From Candidatus Magasanikiibacteriota bacterium (GTDB lineage Bacteria; Patescibacteriota; Patescibacteriia; Magasanikbacterales; UBA922), in the NCBI GenBank assembly GCA_002716765.1, contig PBBY01000016.1:111322-143590 (forward strand): a stretch of DNA of 32,269 nucleotides, read 5' to 3'. Shown here piece after piece: positions 7,480-16,172 of this stretch. The position numbers and the translations under genes were made by a program. The notes beneath the pieces were generated by a model. The model worked only from the letters and a program-made list of their open reading frames with translations, was not told the DNA's origin and made no database searches. The stretch's first letter is position 1, and each line of letters opens with the position of its first letter.

Positions 7480-8496
7480 CTATTCTAATTGAAATAATTC
7501 TTTATTGGATACGGCATAATCTACTACACGTTTTAATCCATCCGAAAGTAATACAAGCGGGAGCCAAGAAAGAGTACTTTTAGCCCTCCGTAAATCAGGA
7601 ATTCCTTTATTAGTTAAAAATGGTAAGGGCTCAAGAAAGGTGATTTCTGAATCAGACTTTGTTAACGAAATAATTTGCTGTGCGACATCTATTATGTTTA
7701 CCATTTGATCTGACCCAAGATTTACCACTGATATTTCTGGTCCAGACTTCATAAGACGAACCAAACCATCTACCATATCTGAAATATAACACAATGATTG
7801 CACCATATTTTTATCACCGTGTATTTCTATAGGTTTTCCATCAAGTGCTTGAAGTATAAAATCTGGAATCATAAGACCATCACGCAGCTTCATTCTTGGG
7901 CCATATGTGGTAAATACTCGAGCAATTTTTGCATCTATGTTATATACTTGTTTATATGTATCTACACATGTTTCAGCAAACCGCTTTCCTTCGTCATAAC
8001 AAGCTCGTGGAGAGATGTGATGAACAACCCCTTCATAATCCTCACTGAACAAAAAATCTGTTGTTTCAGGCTCTCCGTAAACCACCGAACTTGAAGTAAA
8101 GACGTATTTTGCTTTGTATTTTACCGCCAGATCAAGAGTATTTACCATTGAGGCTGAATTTGCCCACAGCGAATGCAGTTTTAATGACGTAAAGTTTTTT
8201 GGACTTGTGGGACATGCAAGATGATAAATTTCTTGAATTCCTTGAAACTTTACACGAAACTTATCGAGTTCTTCAAAATTATTTGGATCAAATGGTCTGT
8301 TACTGTCAAAACGTATAAACTCAAAATCTGGATACTGCAATAAGTGTTCTATATTTCGTACAGATCCATGAGACAAGTCATCTATACAAATAACCTTTGC
8401 TTCTTGGATAAGCCTTTCGCATAAGTGTGAACCAATAAACCCGGCTCCACCAGTAACAATAACATTCTTTTTTTCAAAAATGGGTGTGTCTACCAT
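7480..8496 (-). CDS. NAD-dependent epimerase/dehydratase, UDP-glucuronate decarboxylase-like
   Basis: This 338-residue extended short-chain dehydrogenase acts on a nucleotide sugar in the cytoplasm. Its NAD-binding loop is TGGAGFIGSH at about residues 15-24. The catalytic YxxxK is in ACYDEGKRFAE, with the preceding TSSSVVYG. ACPTSPKNF resembles the ACPASP motif of UDP-xylose synthases and GATRVFTTYGPRM-like text (here ARVFTTYGPRM) is also typical. It is the first gene of the glycan operon and probably supplies the sugar donor. UDP-glucose 4-epimerase or a dTDP-sugar enzyme are alternatives. Confidence 0.85.
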   Translation of the reverse strand: MVDTPIFEKKNVIVTGGAGFIGSHLCERLIQEAKVICIDDLSHGSVRNIEHLLQYPDFEFIRFDSNRPFDPNNFEELDKFRVKFQGIQEIYHLACPTSPKNFTSLKLHSLWANSASMVNTLDLAVKYKAKYVFTSSSVVYGEPETTDFLFSEDYEGVVHHISPRACYDEGKRFAETCVDTYKQVYNIDAKIARVFTTYGPRMKLRDGLMIPDFILQALDGKPIEIHGDKNMVQSLCYISDMVDGLVRLMKSGPEISVVNLGSDQMVNIIDVAQQIISLTKSDSEITFLEPLPFLTNKGIPDLRRAKSTLSWLPLVLLSDGLKRVVDYAVSNKELFQLE

Positions 8497-8523
8497 AGTA
8501 CGTATGATAGGTTAATATGTTTT

Positions 8524-8553
8524 ATTATACCACAGTTAGTGCACAGAGATCAA
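8524..8553 (-). promoter_or_regulatory. Promoter for the four-gene glycan operon
   Basis: On the minus strand TATAAT (complement of 8524-8529) is preceded by TTGATC with an 18-base spacer. The -35 box falls within the end of the subtilisin gene. The leader to the ATG at 8496 is about 20 bases. There is no terminator between the subtilisin gene and this operon, so read-through is also possible. Confidence 0.6.
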
Positions 8554-10566
8554 TTGCACCTGCTCGCCATCTTCTAATATTTCTGACGCTATTTTTCTTG
8601 CTTTTCCACTCCACGCCGTCATAGGTTTTGTGTCAGATACTGGTGCAATAATGCAATCATCTTTTCCATCATGGTCATAGTCCCCTACCACAAAACTTGT
8701 TAGCTCATTATATCCTATTGAATATGTAGAAAATTTCCTTTTCAAATTACCTCCTTTTTCTATATAAAACATCCACAAACCGCTTGTTGTATTATCAGTA
8801 AATATATACTCATCTTGTGTGTCACCATCTAAATCCCCAACGCCAAAATGAGACATATTGGTAAGTGAAGAAACAGAGAAAGAATCTACTATCGCAAGCG
8901 CATTATTGAATCTATTCACAAAAACAGTGTTATTGTTTTGTGTATATGCAACCACTATTTCTTTTTGTACTGTTTTTCTATTATATCCAATACTCAATAG
9001 TGCCCCGTCGTGCGGCATTGGCATGGTGTGTTCTTTCAGCAATTCTCCATTTTCTGTATATACCCAAAACAATGTTTTACTTGGATATTTTGGTGAAATA
9101 ATCACTTCTGTTCCTGGATTGTTATATACATCAGCGATGATTGCATCTACCGGTCCTTGCGCTGGAATTGACCACTCTTCCATTGTATTCCACTTATTAT
9201 TATATATCTTTATTGCTGCGCTCTGTTCGCTACTATTATATTTTGCGGCAATAAAAGATAAAGAATCAGCTACTTTTGTACCAGAAATAACATCAGCGCT
9301 TTTCAAAAATGGCACTAAAATACGACGGTTCCCCACTTCTCCTATGGTGTTTTTATACACAATACCTCTTTTTTGTGAAAAATAATATACATGAGAAAGA
9401 AGTTTTGTGCTGGTAATACGATCTGCAGCATAGGCAACCGCCTTATTAATCTGCAATAACCCTTTTCCGTATAAGTTGCGATATAGCTCATCATCTTTTG
9501 GTGGTGTTTTATGTGTACTAAGTAATATTGCATCATATAACTCATGTACACGCCAAATTGGCTGTAGTGATTTTACTAATGCTAAAGCACCGCTTACAAA
9601 CGGTGTGGCAAAAGATGTACCATTCCATGGTCCGGTATATTCTTTATCTAATCCCACAGAAGGAGCATGGCGAACTGTACTAGTGATTCCCACACCTGGC
9701 GCAGTAAGATCGACACAATTGGAACCAAAATTAGAAAACAAGGCAGAAAGATGGTCTTCAGAAATAGCACTTACTCCCAAGACTTTTTGTACATCAACAG
9801 TATTATCCGAACATATTGGATAAAAAGGGTTTGTATTAAGAAACACATTGCTATTTCCTGCGGCAGCAACTACGGCAACATTATTATTGTATGCGTAGTC
9901 AATTGCATCAGCCACTGCCTGATCGTATGCTTGGCTGACAATACTTAAATTAATAATATCGGCACCATTATCAACAGCATAATAAATAGCACTTGGTAAC
10001 AATTCTATACCACCAAAACCACTATTATCTATAATTCGAAGATTCATTAATTGTACTTGCCAGTTAATCCCCGCACCTAATCTATTATTATTTCCGGTTG
10101 CCCCTATAATTCCTGCAATAAGTGTCCCATGATGAATAACTCCATCTTTACGCTGTTTATCTGTTAACGTGTTTACCGGTGGGACTGGATTATTATTTCC
10201 CTTTTTTTCTTCTTCATCAATAACACCATCATTGTTTGTGTCCTCGGGAATAAAATTCCACCCCCAAACATCGTCTATATATCCATTATTATCGTCATCT
10301 TTTTTATTATGTGGGATTTCTGCTCTATTTCTCCAAACATTATCTCGCAATTCTGTATGATGTTGGTCAAATCCATTATCTATAATAGCTACAACCACAT
10401 GTTTAGAACCGGTAGTTTTTTTCCATGCATCAAATACACCAGTATCGGTATATGACCATTGCTGTATTAACGGATCATTTGCTGTTTGTGCAAAACTATT
10501 TTGTGTAAAGAAAAAACACGCACAAATGAGTACGCTTATAATAATACATGTGGTGTTTTTTTTCAT
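8536..10566 (-). CDS. Secreted S8 (subtilisin) peptidase with C-terminal FG-GAP-like repeats
   Basis: This 676-residue protein is a secreted serine protease. A signal peptide covers about residues 1-27. The triad is Asp63 (VAIIDNGFD), His146 (HHGTLIAG) and Ser318 (NGTSFATP), with oxyanion Asn238 (AAAGNSN). Between Asp and His lies an insert with two EF-hand-like loops, DDDNNGYIDD (90-99) and DTNNDGVIDEE (109-119), and WGWNF, typical of a subset of S8 enzymes and likely to bind calcium. After the catalytic domain, from about residue 390, come beta-rich repeats including GVGDLDGDTQDEY and VVGDYDHDGKDD, which resemble FG-GAP/VCBS calcium-binding repeats. The gene starts eight bases after the TSP3 protein gene, so the two are co-transcribed. 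Likely roles are surface or exported protein processing. Confidence 0.9.
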   Translation of the reverse strand: MKKNTTCIIISVLICACFFFTQNSFAQTANDPLIQQWSYTDTGVFDAWKKTTGSKHVVVAIIDNGFDQHHTELRDNVWRNRAEIPHNKKDDDNNGYIDDVWGWNFIPEDTNNDGVIDEEEKKGNNNPVPPVNTLTDKQRKDGVIHHGTLIAGIIGATGNNNRLGAGINWQVQLMNLRIIDNSGFGGIELLPSAIYYAVDNGADIINLSIVSQAYDQAVADAIDYAYNNNVAVVAAAGNSNVFLNTNPFYPICSDNTVDVQKVLGVSAISEDHLSALFSNFGSNCVDLTAPGVGITSTVRHAPSVGLDKEYTGPWNGTSFATPFVSGALALVKSLQPIWRVHELYDAILLSTHKTPPKDDELYRNLYGKGLLQINKAVAYAADRITSTKLLSHVYYFSQKRGIVYKNTIGEVGNRRILVPFLKSADVISGTKVADSLSFIAAKYNSSEQSAAIKIYNNKWNTMEEWSIPAQGPVDAIIADVYNNPGTEVIISPKYPSKTLFWVYTENGELLKEHTMPMPHDGALLSIGYNRKTVQKEIVVAYTQNNNTVFVNRFNNALAIVDSFSVSSLTNMSHFGVGDLDGDTQDEYIFTDNTTSGLWMFYIEKGGNLKRKFSTYSIGYNELTSFVVGDYDHDGKDDCIIAPVSDTKPMTAWSGKARKIASEILEDGEQVQLISVH

Positions 10567-10574
10567 ATATGAGG

Positions 10575-12086
10575 CTAGAGCGGATAATATCGCGTGTGAA
10601 TTTTTTGCAATGGTCCACGAATATATTCATTATCCGAAAGAGTAATCCACCCTTCTACAACCGGTAAATCGAGAGTAAATGGTGGTTCTATGATAAATGT
10701 TTTATTAAAGAAATTGCTAGTAAATACACGACTGGACGTGTTTTTGGCCAAATAATACGCTTTATTATTTTGGTGAAAGTAGTACAACCTATTGTTTCGA
10801 GAAACTACAGAACCTTTTGGATAAGTATATCCATTACCTCGTATCTGTGTAATAGGTCCTGCACCAACCGGTGATCTTCCTAATATAATTTCGGTGCCAT
10901 CAGCCATACCATCTTGGTCTGTATCTGAAACAGTTGGGTCGCTAAACCAAATAAAAATCTCTTCATAATCACTTACTCTGTCGTTATCTGTATCGACCAA
11001 ACTATCGCTCGTCCCATATTCTAACTCCACACTTTTGATCACCCCATCTCTATCCGCGTCATCCTCTACCCGTTCTTTTGACACAGGTTCTATGCTGTAA
11101 AATGCACGATATGATGGATGTAGTTCTACAACCCTTCTTTGCCAGCGATCTCCGTAAATAACATAGGCTTCTGCCTCGGAACGTAATGGTCGTAAATAAC
11201 ATCCATGCTCTACCGCATATACTTGTGCCATATGCGCAAATTTTACTAACCAGGTTCCTGGCCGAACACAAAGTGACTTACCTATATTATATCTATCCAA
11301 TCTATTTTGACTTACAAACACCACTTTTGACAATGGTCGATTATGTGATAAAAATGCACTTGAGTCTAAAAATGGGTGTAATGCTTCGTCAAAACCTAAG
11401 TAGTATACTCTGTTATTTGGGCCTTTTACCACAGTTCCTTCTGGGATATAGTCAGGTTTTGGTGAAAAAGTAATCTTTCTTTGTATTTTCTGTGTTTTAC
11501 CATTACCATCACGAAATAATGCATAAACCGTTTTTTCTCCTACTCCTGGTGCAAGTACCCACGGAACTCGAGATTTTACCGGTTTATACAATGCATTGTC
11601 AAAATTACTCGTATTACTAAATGCAACCGCCTCTACACCAGAAGAAAACGTAAGTGAGAGCTCTACTTTTCTAGTGTCAGTTTCTTTTGCTGCTTTATTA
11701 ATATGCATATTTACAGCCATGGTTTTTGGCACAATGAGCCTGATTCTATCAAAATACACATCTGACACTTGGTTTTCTTTATTTCTAAATTGAACGTATA
11801 GCGATTTAACACCAGAACCAAATTCTAAATATTGATGAAATTGCCGCCTTATTGGTTGCCACGGAATATTACGCAGGTTTTCGTGTGTATGAATACGCAT
11901 TTGCGTCATTCCTTCTGGTGGAGAAATACCTACCTGCACGTATCGATTTTTTATTGTTGACTTTCCTCCAGATATAATAATAACCTCTTTTTTTGCCGCA
12001 TAAACACTATCTCCCAAAAGGACTACCATCGATACAAAAAAGAGTATACTGATGAAAAAGATTCTTTGGTATTGTTTTTTTCTCAT
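10575..12086 (-). CDS. Secreted protein with Ig-like and TSP3-like calcium-binding repeats
   Basis: This 503-residue protein has a signal peptide (about 1-30, ending VYAA). Two beta-sandwich-like repeats centre on SGVKSLYVQFRNKENQV (about 91-107) and GVGEKTVYALFRDGNGK (about 181-198). Residues about 214-335 resemble a surface domain that I associate with Patescibacteria: GTVVKGPNNRVYYL, RPGTWLVKF, VYAVEHGCYLRPL, SEAEAYVIYGDRW. Residues about 343-400 carry three aspartate-rich loops, DADRDGVIKSVE, DTDNDRVSDYEE and DTDQDGMADGTE, as in thrombospondin type 3 repeats, expected to bind calcium. No catalytic motif is seen. It shares an operon with the secreted S8 protease and could be its substrate, partner or a surface adhesin; this is inference. 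Confidence 0.75.
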   Translation of the reverse strand: MRKKQYQRIFFISILFFVSMVVLLGDSVYAAKKEVIIISGGKSTIKNRYVQVGISPPEGMTQMRIHTHENLRNIPWQPIRRQFHQYLEFGSGVKSLYVQFRNKENQVSDVYFDRIRLIVPKTMAVNMHINKAAKETDTRKVELSLTFSSGVEAVAFSNTSNFDNALYKPVKSRVPWVLAPGVGEKTVYALFRDGNGKTQKIQRKITFSPKPDYIPEGTVVKGPNNRVYYLGFDEALHPFLDSSAFLSHNRPLSKVVFVSQNRLDRYNIGKSLCVRPGTWLVKFAHMAQVYAVEHGCYLRPLRSEAEAYVIYGDRWQRRVVELHPSYRAFYSIEPVSKERVEDDADRDGVIKSVELEYGTSDSLVDTDNDRVSDYEEIFIWFSDPTVSDTDQDGMADGTEIILGRSPVGAGPITQIRGNGYTYPKGSVVSRNNRLYYFHQNNKAYYLAKNTSSRVFTSNFFNKTFIIEPPFTLDLPVVEGWITLSDNEYIRGPLQKIHTRYYPL

Positions 12087-12120
12087 AATTATGCTACATT
12101 ATTACTATAATTATATGGAA

Positions 12121-12149
12121 AGTATACTAAATTTATAGCAAAATATCAA
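12121..12149 (-). promoter_or_regulatory. Promoter for the TSP3 protein and subtilisin operon
   Basis: On the minus strand TTGATA (complement of 12144-12149) and TATACT (complement of 12121-12126) are separated by 17 bases. The leader to the ATG at 12086 is about 27 bases. The -10 overlaps AGTATACT, which also reads TATACT on the plus strand and could serve the divergent sugar transferase gene at 12153. Confidence 0.6.
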
Positions 12150-12152
12150 ATT

Positions 12153-13544
12153 ATGAGAATAGAATCACGCCTAAGGCAAATTGTACTTGTTTTAGGAGAT
12201 TTATCAAGTTATGTTATAGGGTTTTGGCTTGCACTCGCCATACGGCATTTTACCATCCCAAATCTAGATACGATCATACGACATGTACCACTTTTTGGAT
12301 TTATGATGGGTACTTGGCTGGTGGTAAATTATATTAACGGCTTATACGATTTAACAAAAATTACTGATAAAAAAATATTATATAGAAGAATTCTTGAAAC
12401 AAGCATCATCGCACTGTTGGTTGGTGTAGTATTTTTTTATATTATTCCAAACCAAGCAATAACGCCAAAAAGGATTTTGGTACTTACTGCGGTTTTTGGG
12501 TATAGTGTTAGCACCATACTTCGTGTTATTATTTTTAAATACATCGGCATTACAAAACTGACTGTAAATTGTATGTTTGTTGGCGTATGTAAAGAAACGG
12601 TTGAATTAGTTAAGAAAATAGAGACACAAAAAGAAAAAGGGTATATTGTAAAAGCGATTATAGATCCAGAAAAAGTATTGGATAAAGCAGAATATCCAGG
12701 TATTGCTATTTACCACTCTGTTTCTGCTGTTCGACCTGCAATTACCAACCACCAAATTAATGTGGTAATCGTTAATACAGAAATACAAAAAAATGAAGAC
12801 ATTATGCGGGAATTATATGAATTATTATTTTGGCCTGTTCACATAACACAATTACCCGTTTTTTATGAATCAATAACTGGACGTATTTCTCCTTCAACCT
12901 TTTCTGAATCGTGGTTTTTGCAACATTTAAGCGATATCCACAAACCAGTTTATGAAAAATTACGCGTAATAGTAGACTATGTTGCTGCCATTATTATTGG
13001 TGCTATTTTTTTAGCACTTTTACTACCTGTTTCGCTTGCAATTAAACTCACATCAAAAGGTCCTATCTTTTTTATTCAGGAACGAGTTGGTAAATTTGGT
13101 AGAAAATTCAAATTATACAAATTTAGATCCATGTATGTTTTGGGACCAGACGGAAGTGCCGAAGAAAACGGGTATCAATTTGCCAAAAAGAATGATGTAA
13201 GAATTACATCAATTGGAAGGTTATTGCGCAAAACCAGAATAGATGAATTACCACAAGTTATTAATTTATGGAAACACGATGTAACGCTTATTGGACCCCG
13301 ACCAGAGCGTCCACAAATTGTCGAAGAGCTTACAAGACGAATGTCGTATTATCCATTACGCCACGTGGTACGCCCAGGCCTAACTGGGTGGGCTGTCCTT
13401 CACCAACATTATGCAGACTCTCATGAAAAGTCACTCAAAAAACTCCAATTTGATTTATTCTATATAAAAAATAAGTCTTTTCTTTTAGATATTTCCATTA
13501 TACTTAAAACCGTAAATATTATTTTTCGTGGTCTTGGTCAGTAA
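12153..13544 (+). CDS. Polyprenyl-phosphate sugar-1-phosphate transferase (WcaJ/WbaP-type)
   Basis: This 463-residue membrane enzyme should transfer a sugar phosphate from a UDP-sugar to undecaprenyl phosphate, the first step of surface glycan assembly. The N-terminal half has about four membrane helices, then a Rossmann-like region near residues 120-250. The C-terminal 200 residues form the bacterial sugar transferase domain: a re-entrant helix (VDYVAAIIIGAIFLALLLP), GPIFFIQERVGKFGR, KLYKFRSM, the catalytic RIDELPQVINLW, GPRPERP and RPGLTGWAVLHQHYADS. Length and order match exopolysaccharide-type PNPTs. It is divergent from the secreted-protein operon and has its own terminator. Confidence 0.92.
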   Translation: MRIESRLRQIVLVLGDLSSYVIGFWLALAIRHFTIPNLDTIIRHVPLFGFMMGTWLVVNYINGLYDLTKITDKKILYRRILETSIIALLVGVVFFYIIPNQAITPKRILVLTAVFGYSVSTILRVIIFKYIGITKLTVNCMFVGVCKETVELVKKIETQKEKGYIVKAIIDPEKVLDKAEYPGIAIYHSVSAVRPAITNHQINVVIVNTEIQKNEDIMRELYELLFWPVHITQLPVFYESITGRISPSTFSESWFLQHLSDIHKPVYEKLRVIVDYVAAIIIGAIFLALLLPVSLAIKLTSKGPIFFIQERVGKFGRKFKLYKFRSMYVLGPDGSAEENGYQFAKKNDVRITSIGRLLRKTRIDELPQVINLWKHDVTLIGPRPERPQIVEELTRRMSYYPLRHVVRPGLTGWAVLHQHYADSHEKSLKKLQFDLFYIKNKSFLLDISIILKTVNIIFRGLGQ

Positions 13545-13565
13545 AACTATTCTCTTTTTTCTAAT

Positions 13566-13591
13566 AAAAAAGCCACATGTTGTGGTTTTTT
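13566..13591. terminator. Bidirectional terminator hairpin
   Basis: AAAAAAGCCACA and TGTGGTTTTTT form a hairpin (CCACA/TGTGG plus A6/T6 with one bulged G) with a three-base loop. It lies between convergent genes ending at 13544 and 13601. Confidence 0.8.
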
Positions 13592-13600
13592 ATATACGTA

Positions 13601-13954
13601 TTATGTAATTTTTTTAAACATTACCTTAAATACTGGCTCATATTCATTTTCGTATTTGTCAGAGATTCCAACTGATTCGCCCTTCATCATGCTAGAAAGT
13701 GCCACATCCGTAAGCAGTTCGATATCGCTTGCTATATCTATTTTAAGGTCCTCTTTTTTTGTTAACTCTTGCACAAATCCTGACTCTATATCTTTTTTAA
13801 TTTGTCGCTTTTTTTCATTGAGCACTTTTGCCTGTTCTGCCACTTCTTGATAGGATTGGCTTGCTGCCAACGCGTCTTTTAACACCTCGTTAATGTCTTT
13901 TAATTTTTTCTTATTTTCTTCTATTCTCTGAAAGATCTCTTGGACTTGTTGCAT
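13601..13954 (-). CDS. Hypothetical coiled-coil protein
   Basis: I do not recognise the family. The protein has 117 residues from the ATG at 13954; a GTG two codons earlier is possible. Residues about 1-60 are charged heptad-like helix (VQEIFQRIEENKKKLKDI, YQEVAEQAKVLNEKKRQIKK), predicted to form a coiled coil. A second helical part with LLTDVALSSMMKGE and a C-terminal YEPVFKVMFKK beta strand follow. There is no signal peptide or membrane segment. It is a single gene between two glycan-related genes on the opposite strand. Confidence 0.7.
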   Translation of the reverse strand: MQQVQEIFQRIEENKKKLKDINEVLKDALAASQSYQEVAEQAKVLNEKKRQIKKDIESGFVQELTKKEDLKIDIASDIELLTDVALSSMMKGESVGISDKYENEYEPVFKVMFKKIT

Positions 13955-14027
13955 ACACACTATAGATTAATGAATATAAACGTGATACACTCAATTATAC
14001 AAGATTATACGAAGATTGACAATTATT

Positions 14028-16172
14028 ATGAAAATATTCACATCACTACAGAATAAAACACACCTTTTTGCTCTCTACCTTTTTGGCTGCCTGTGTTTTG
14101 CTATACAACTCTTTACCTCCCATTCGCTAATTATTGGTATTTTGGGTATGCTCTGTTATTTTTCTGGTCTTTCAATTTGGGTTGCACAGCTTCATACTTT
14201 TGGCTCTTCTTTTGTTACCCGAATATTTTGGAGTAAGGTTCTATTACTTTTTTTTCTTATACCACTGTGTACCATTACCTATTATATTTACGGCATAACT
14301 CCTATTTCTGCATTAGGTATTTGTCTTTTTTCATCAGTCCTGTTTCTTAAAAAAAGCACCGAGACGGCACTCCCTGAGTTGGTATATAAAAAAGAAAGTA
14401 ACTCTGTCTCTTTTTTGCTTCTTATTACCATTGTGATTGCCGGTGTTTTACTAACAACATTAATACAAAATAAAACAACCGGTATACTTATTTCACCGTG
14501 GCAAACACTTGAGCCGTGGTTTTTTCTGCTATATGGTTTTGGGTTGGCCTGTCTTTTTATTGCCAGCTTTTATACAAAAAACCACAGCACCCGTCTATTT
14601 CTTCATTCCGTGTTTTTGTTTATTGCTTTTGGTGTTGCGGCCATTTTATATACTTATGGATTTGGTTTTGATGGGTTTATTCACAGAGCAACAGAAGAAT
14701 GGATTAAAAATCAAGGTTTTATACTCCCAAAAAATCCCTTTTATATTGGGCAATACAGTATACTCGTTTGGCTTTCTTTACTTACCTCTATTCCTGTGTT
14801 TTATCTGGATATATTTTTTGTTCCAGTTCTTGCAGCGACATTATTACCACACACTGTGTCATATACGCTAAAAAAAGTGTGTCATATACCAAAAAATATT
14901 GGTATTACTCTTACGTGGTGTATTCCTTTTCTTTATTTTATTACCCTCAATCTTACTACACCGCATAATGTGGTATTATTATATGTTATACTCGCGATTT
15001 TTAGCTCACTCTTATACATAAGAAATCATATATCATTTCTTGTACCACTACTTATTGCTATTGGCGCAATAGTGACACACCCATTACTTGGCGCTCCCGT
15101 CTTTTTATTTGTATGCACACTTTTTGTGTTAAAAAAACAAAAACGATATAATCTGCAAATACTGTTTCTTTATTTTGTGTTATTAAGCATTTTACCAAGC
15201 GTTCTTTTTATTTTCCAAAACATGCGACATGGTTTTGGTTTTCCGCACATTACTAACCCCTTCCTTCACGTTCAAGAGTTTTTTGCATTATTTGCCAGAC
15301 CATATTGGTATATTGCTCGCTCACATATACAATTAGAAATTCTGTATACGTGGCAACAATGTATTGCGCCAATTATTATATTATTTGTCCTGTTTGGGTA
15401 TTGGAAACAAAAAAATAAATCCCCTCTTACCCATCTTTTTGTATTAAGTTTTTTTGGGTGCATTTGTGCCGCATGGTTTTTGCGTAGCTGGCTTTTTTTT
15501 CCGGGTGTCGCAGCCCCAGAACAAACAAATTATCCGCTGCGCTTTTTATGGGCTAGCCCACTATTTCTGTTACCGTGGTCAATGCACGCAACAGTTCTTT
15601 TCTATAAAAAAATTGCACTCTTTGTGCATAAAAAAAGTATTGGCATAAAATATATTGCCCAAACAAGTATTCTTTTAAGTATTGGTACGATACTTATGGT
15701 ATCATTGTACTTTTCCTATCCACAAAGAAATGACAAGGCACGATTTCCTGGATACAATGTTACCGCGGCTGATTTTGCTGCTGTAGAGTGGATTCACAAT
15801 GATAATACAGAATATAATTATATTGTCCTTGCCAACCCACTTACGAGCGTTGCAGCGCTTACCAAATATAGTTTTGCAAAACATTTTATTACCGCAAATC
15901 AAGAAGAGGTATTTTACTATGCCATTCCGTCTGGTGGACCATTATACAAAGAATACGGCAATATGTTGTACAAAGAACAAAAAAGAGAGCATATACAAAA
16001 TGCACTTTTACTGACTGGCGCAAAAAAAGCCTATTTTGTGATTAATAGTTATTGGGGAAATTTTGATGCAATTGTTGCGGGCGCAAAAAAAACAGCAGAC
16101 TCATGGCATGCTATTAATAATGGTGAGATATATATCTTTTCTTATTTGGCAGATTCAGCACTAGATTTGTAA
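14028..16172 (+). CDS. Large polytopic membrane protein, possible GT-C-type glycosyltransferase
   Basis: This 714-residue protein has many hydrophobic segments through about residue 570, then a soluble C-terminal part (about 575-714) with TAADFAAVEWIHNDN and IFSYLADSALDL. The layout of roughly a dozen or more membrane helices and a late exported domain is that of GT-C enzymes and oligosaccharyltransferase-like proteins. I see no diagnostic early DD or DE motif that settles it. The phrase FGFDGFIHRATEEWI after a membrane helix could be the exposed acidic loop. The ATG at 14028 is preferred to a TTG at 14016. Its end overlaps the end of the convergent GT4 gene by 31 bases. A flippase or polymerase for the same glycan is the alternative. 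Confidence 0.75.
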   Translation: MKIFTSLQNKTHLFALYLFGCLCFAIQLFTSHSLIIGILGMLCYFSGLSIWVAQLHTFGSSFVTRIFWSKVLLLFFLIPLCTITYYIYGITPISALGICLFSSVLFLKKSTETALPELVYKKESNSVSFLLLITIVIAGVLLTTLIQNKTTGILISPWQTLEPWFFLLYGFGLACLFIASFYTKNHSTRLFLHSVFLFIAFGVAAILYTYGFGFDGFIHRATEEWIKNQGFILPKNPFYIGQYSILVWLSLLTSIPVFYLDIFFVPVLAATLLPHTVSYTLKKVCHIPKNIGITLTWCIPFLYFITLNLTTPHNVVLLYVILAIFSSLLYIRNHISFLVPLLIAIGAIVTHPLLGAPVFLFVCTLFVLKKQKRYNLQILFLYFVLLSILPSVLFIFQNMRHGFGFPHITNPFLHVQEFFALFARPYWYIARSHIQLEILYTWQQCIAPIIILFVLFGYWKQKNKSPLTHLFVLSFFGCICAAWFLRSWLFFPGVAAPEQTNYPLRFLWASPLFLLPWSMHATVLFYKKIALFVHKKSIGIKYIAQTSILLSIGTILMVSLYFSYPQRNDKARFPGYNVTAADFAAVEWIHNDNTEYNYIVLANPLTSVAALTKYSFAKHFITANQEEVFYYAIPSGGPLYKEYGNMLYKEQKREHIQNALLLTGAKKAYFVINSYWGNFDAIVAGAKKTADSWHAINNGEIYIFSYLADSALDL

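Noticed and set aside
8858-9385. 175-residue open frame on the plus strand
   Set aside because: It is antisense to the subtilisin gene, whose frame carries clear catalytic and repeat motifs.
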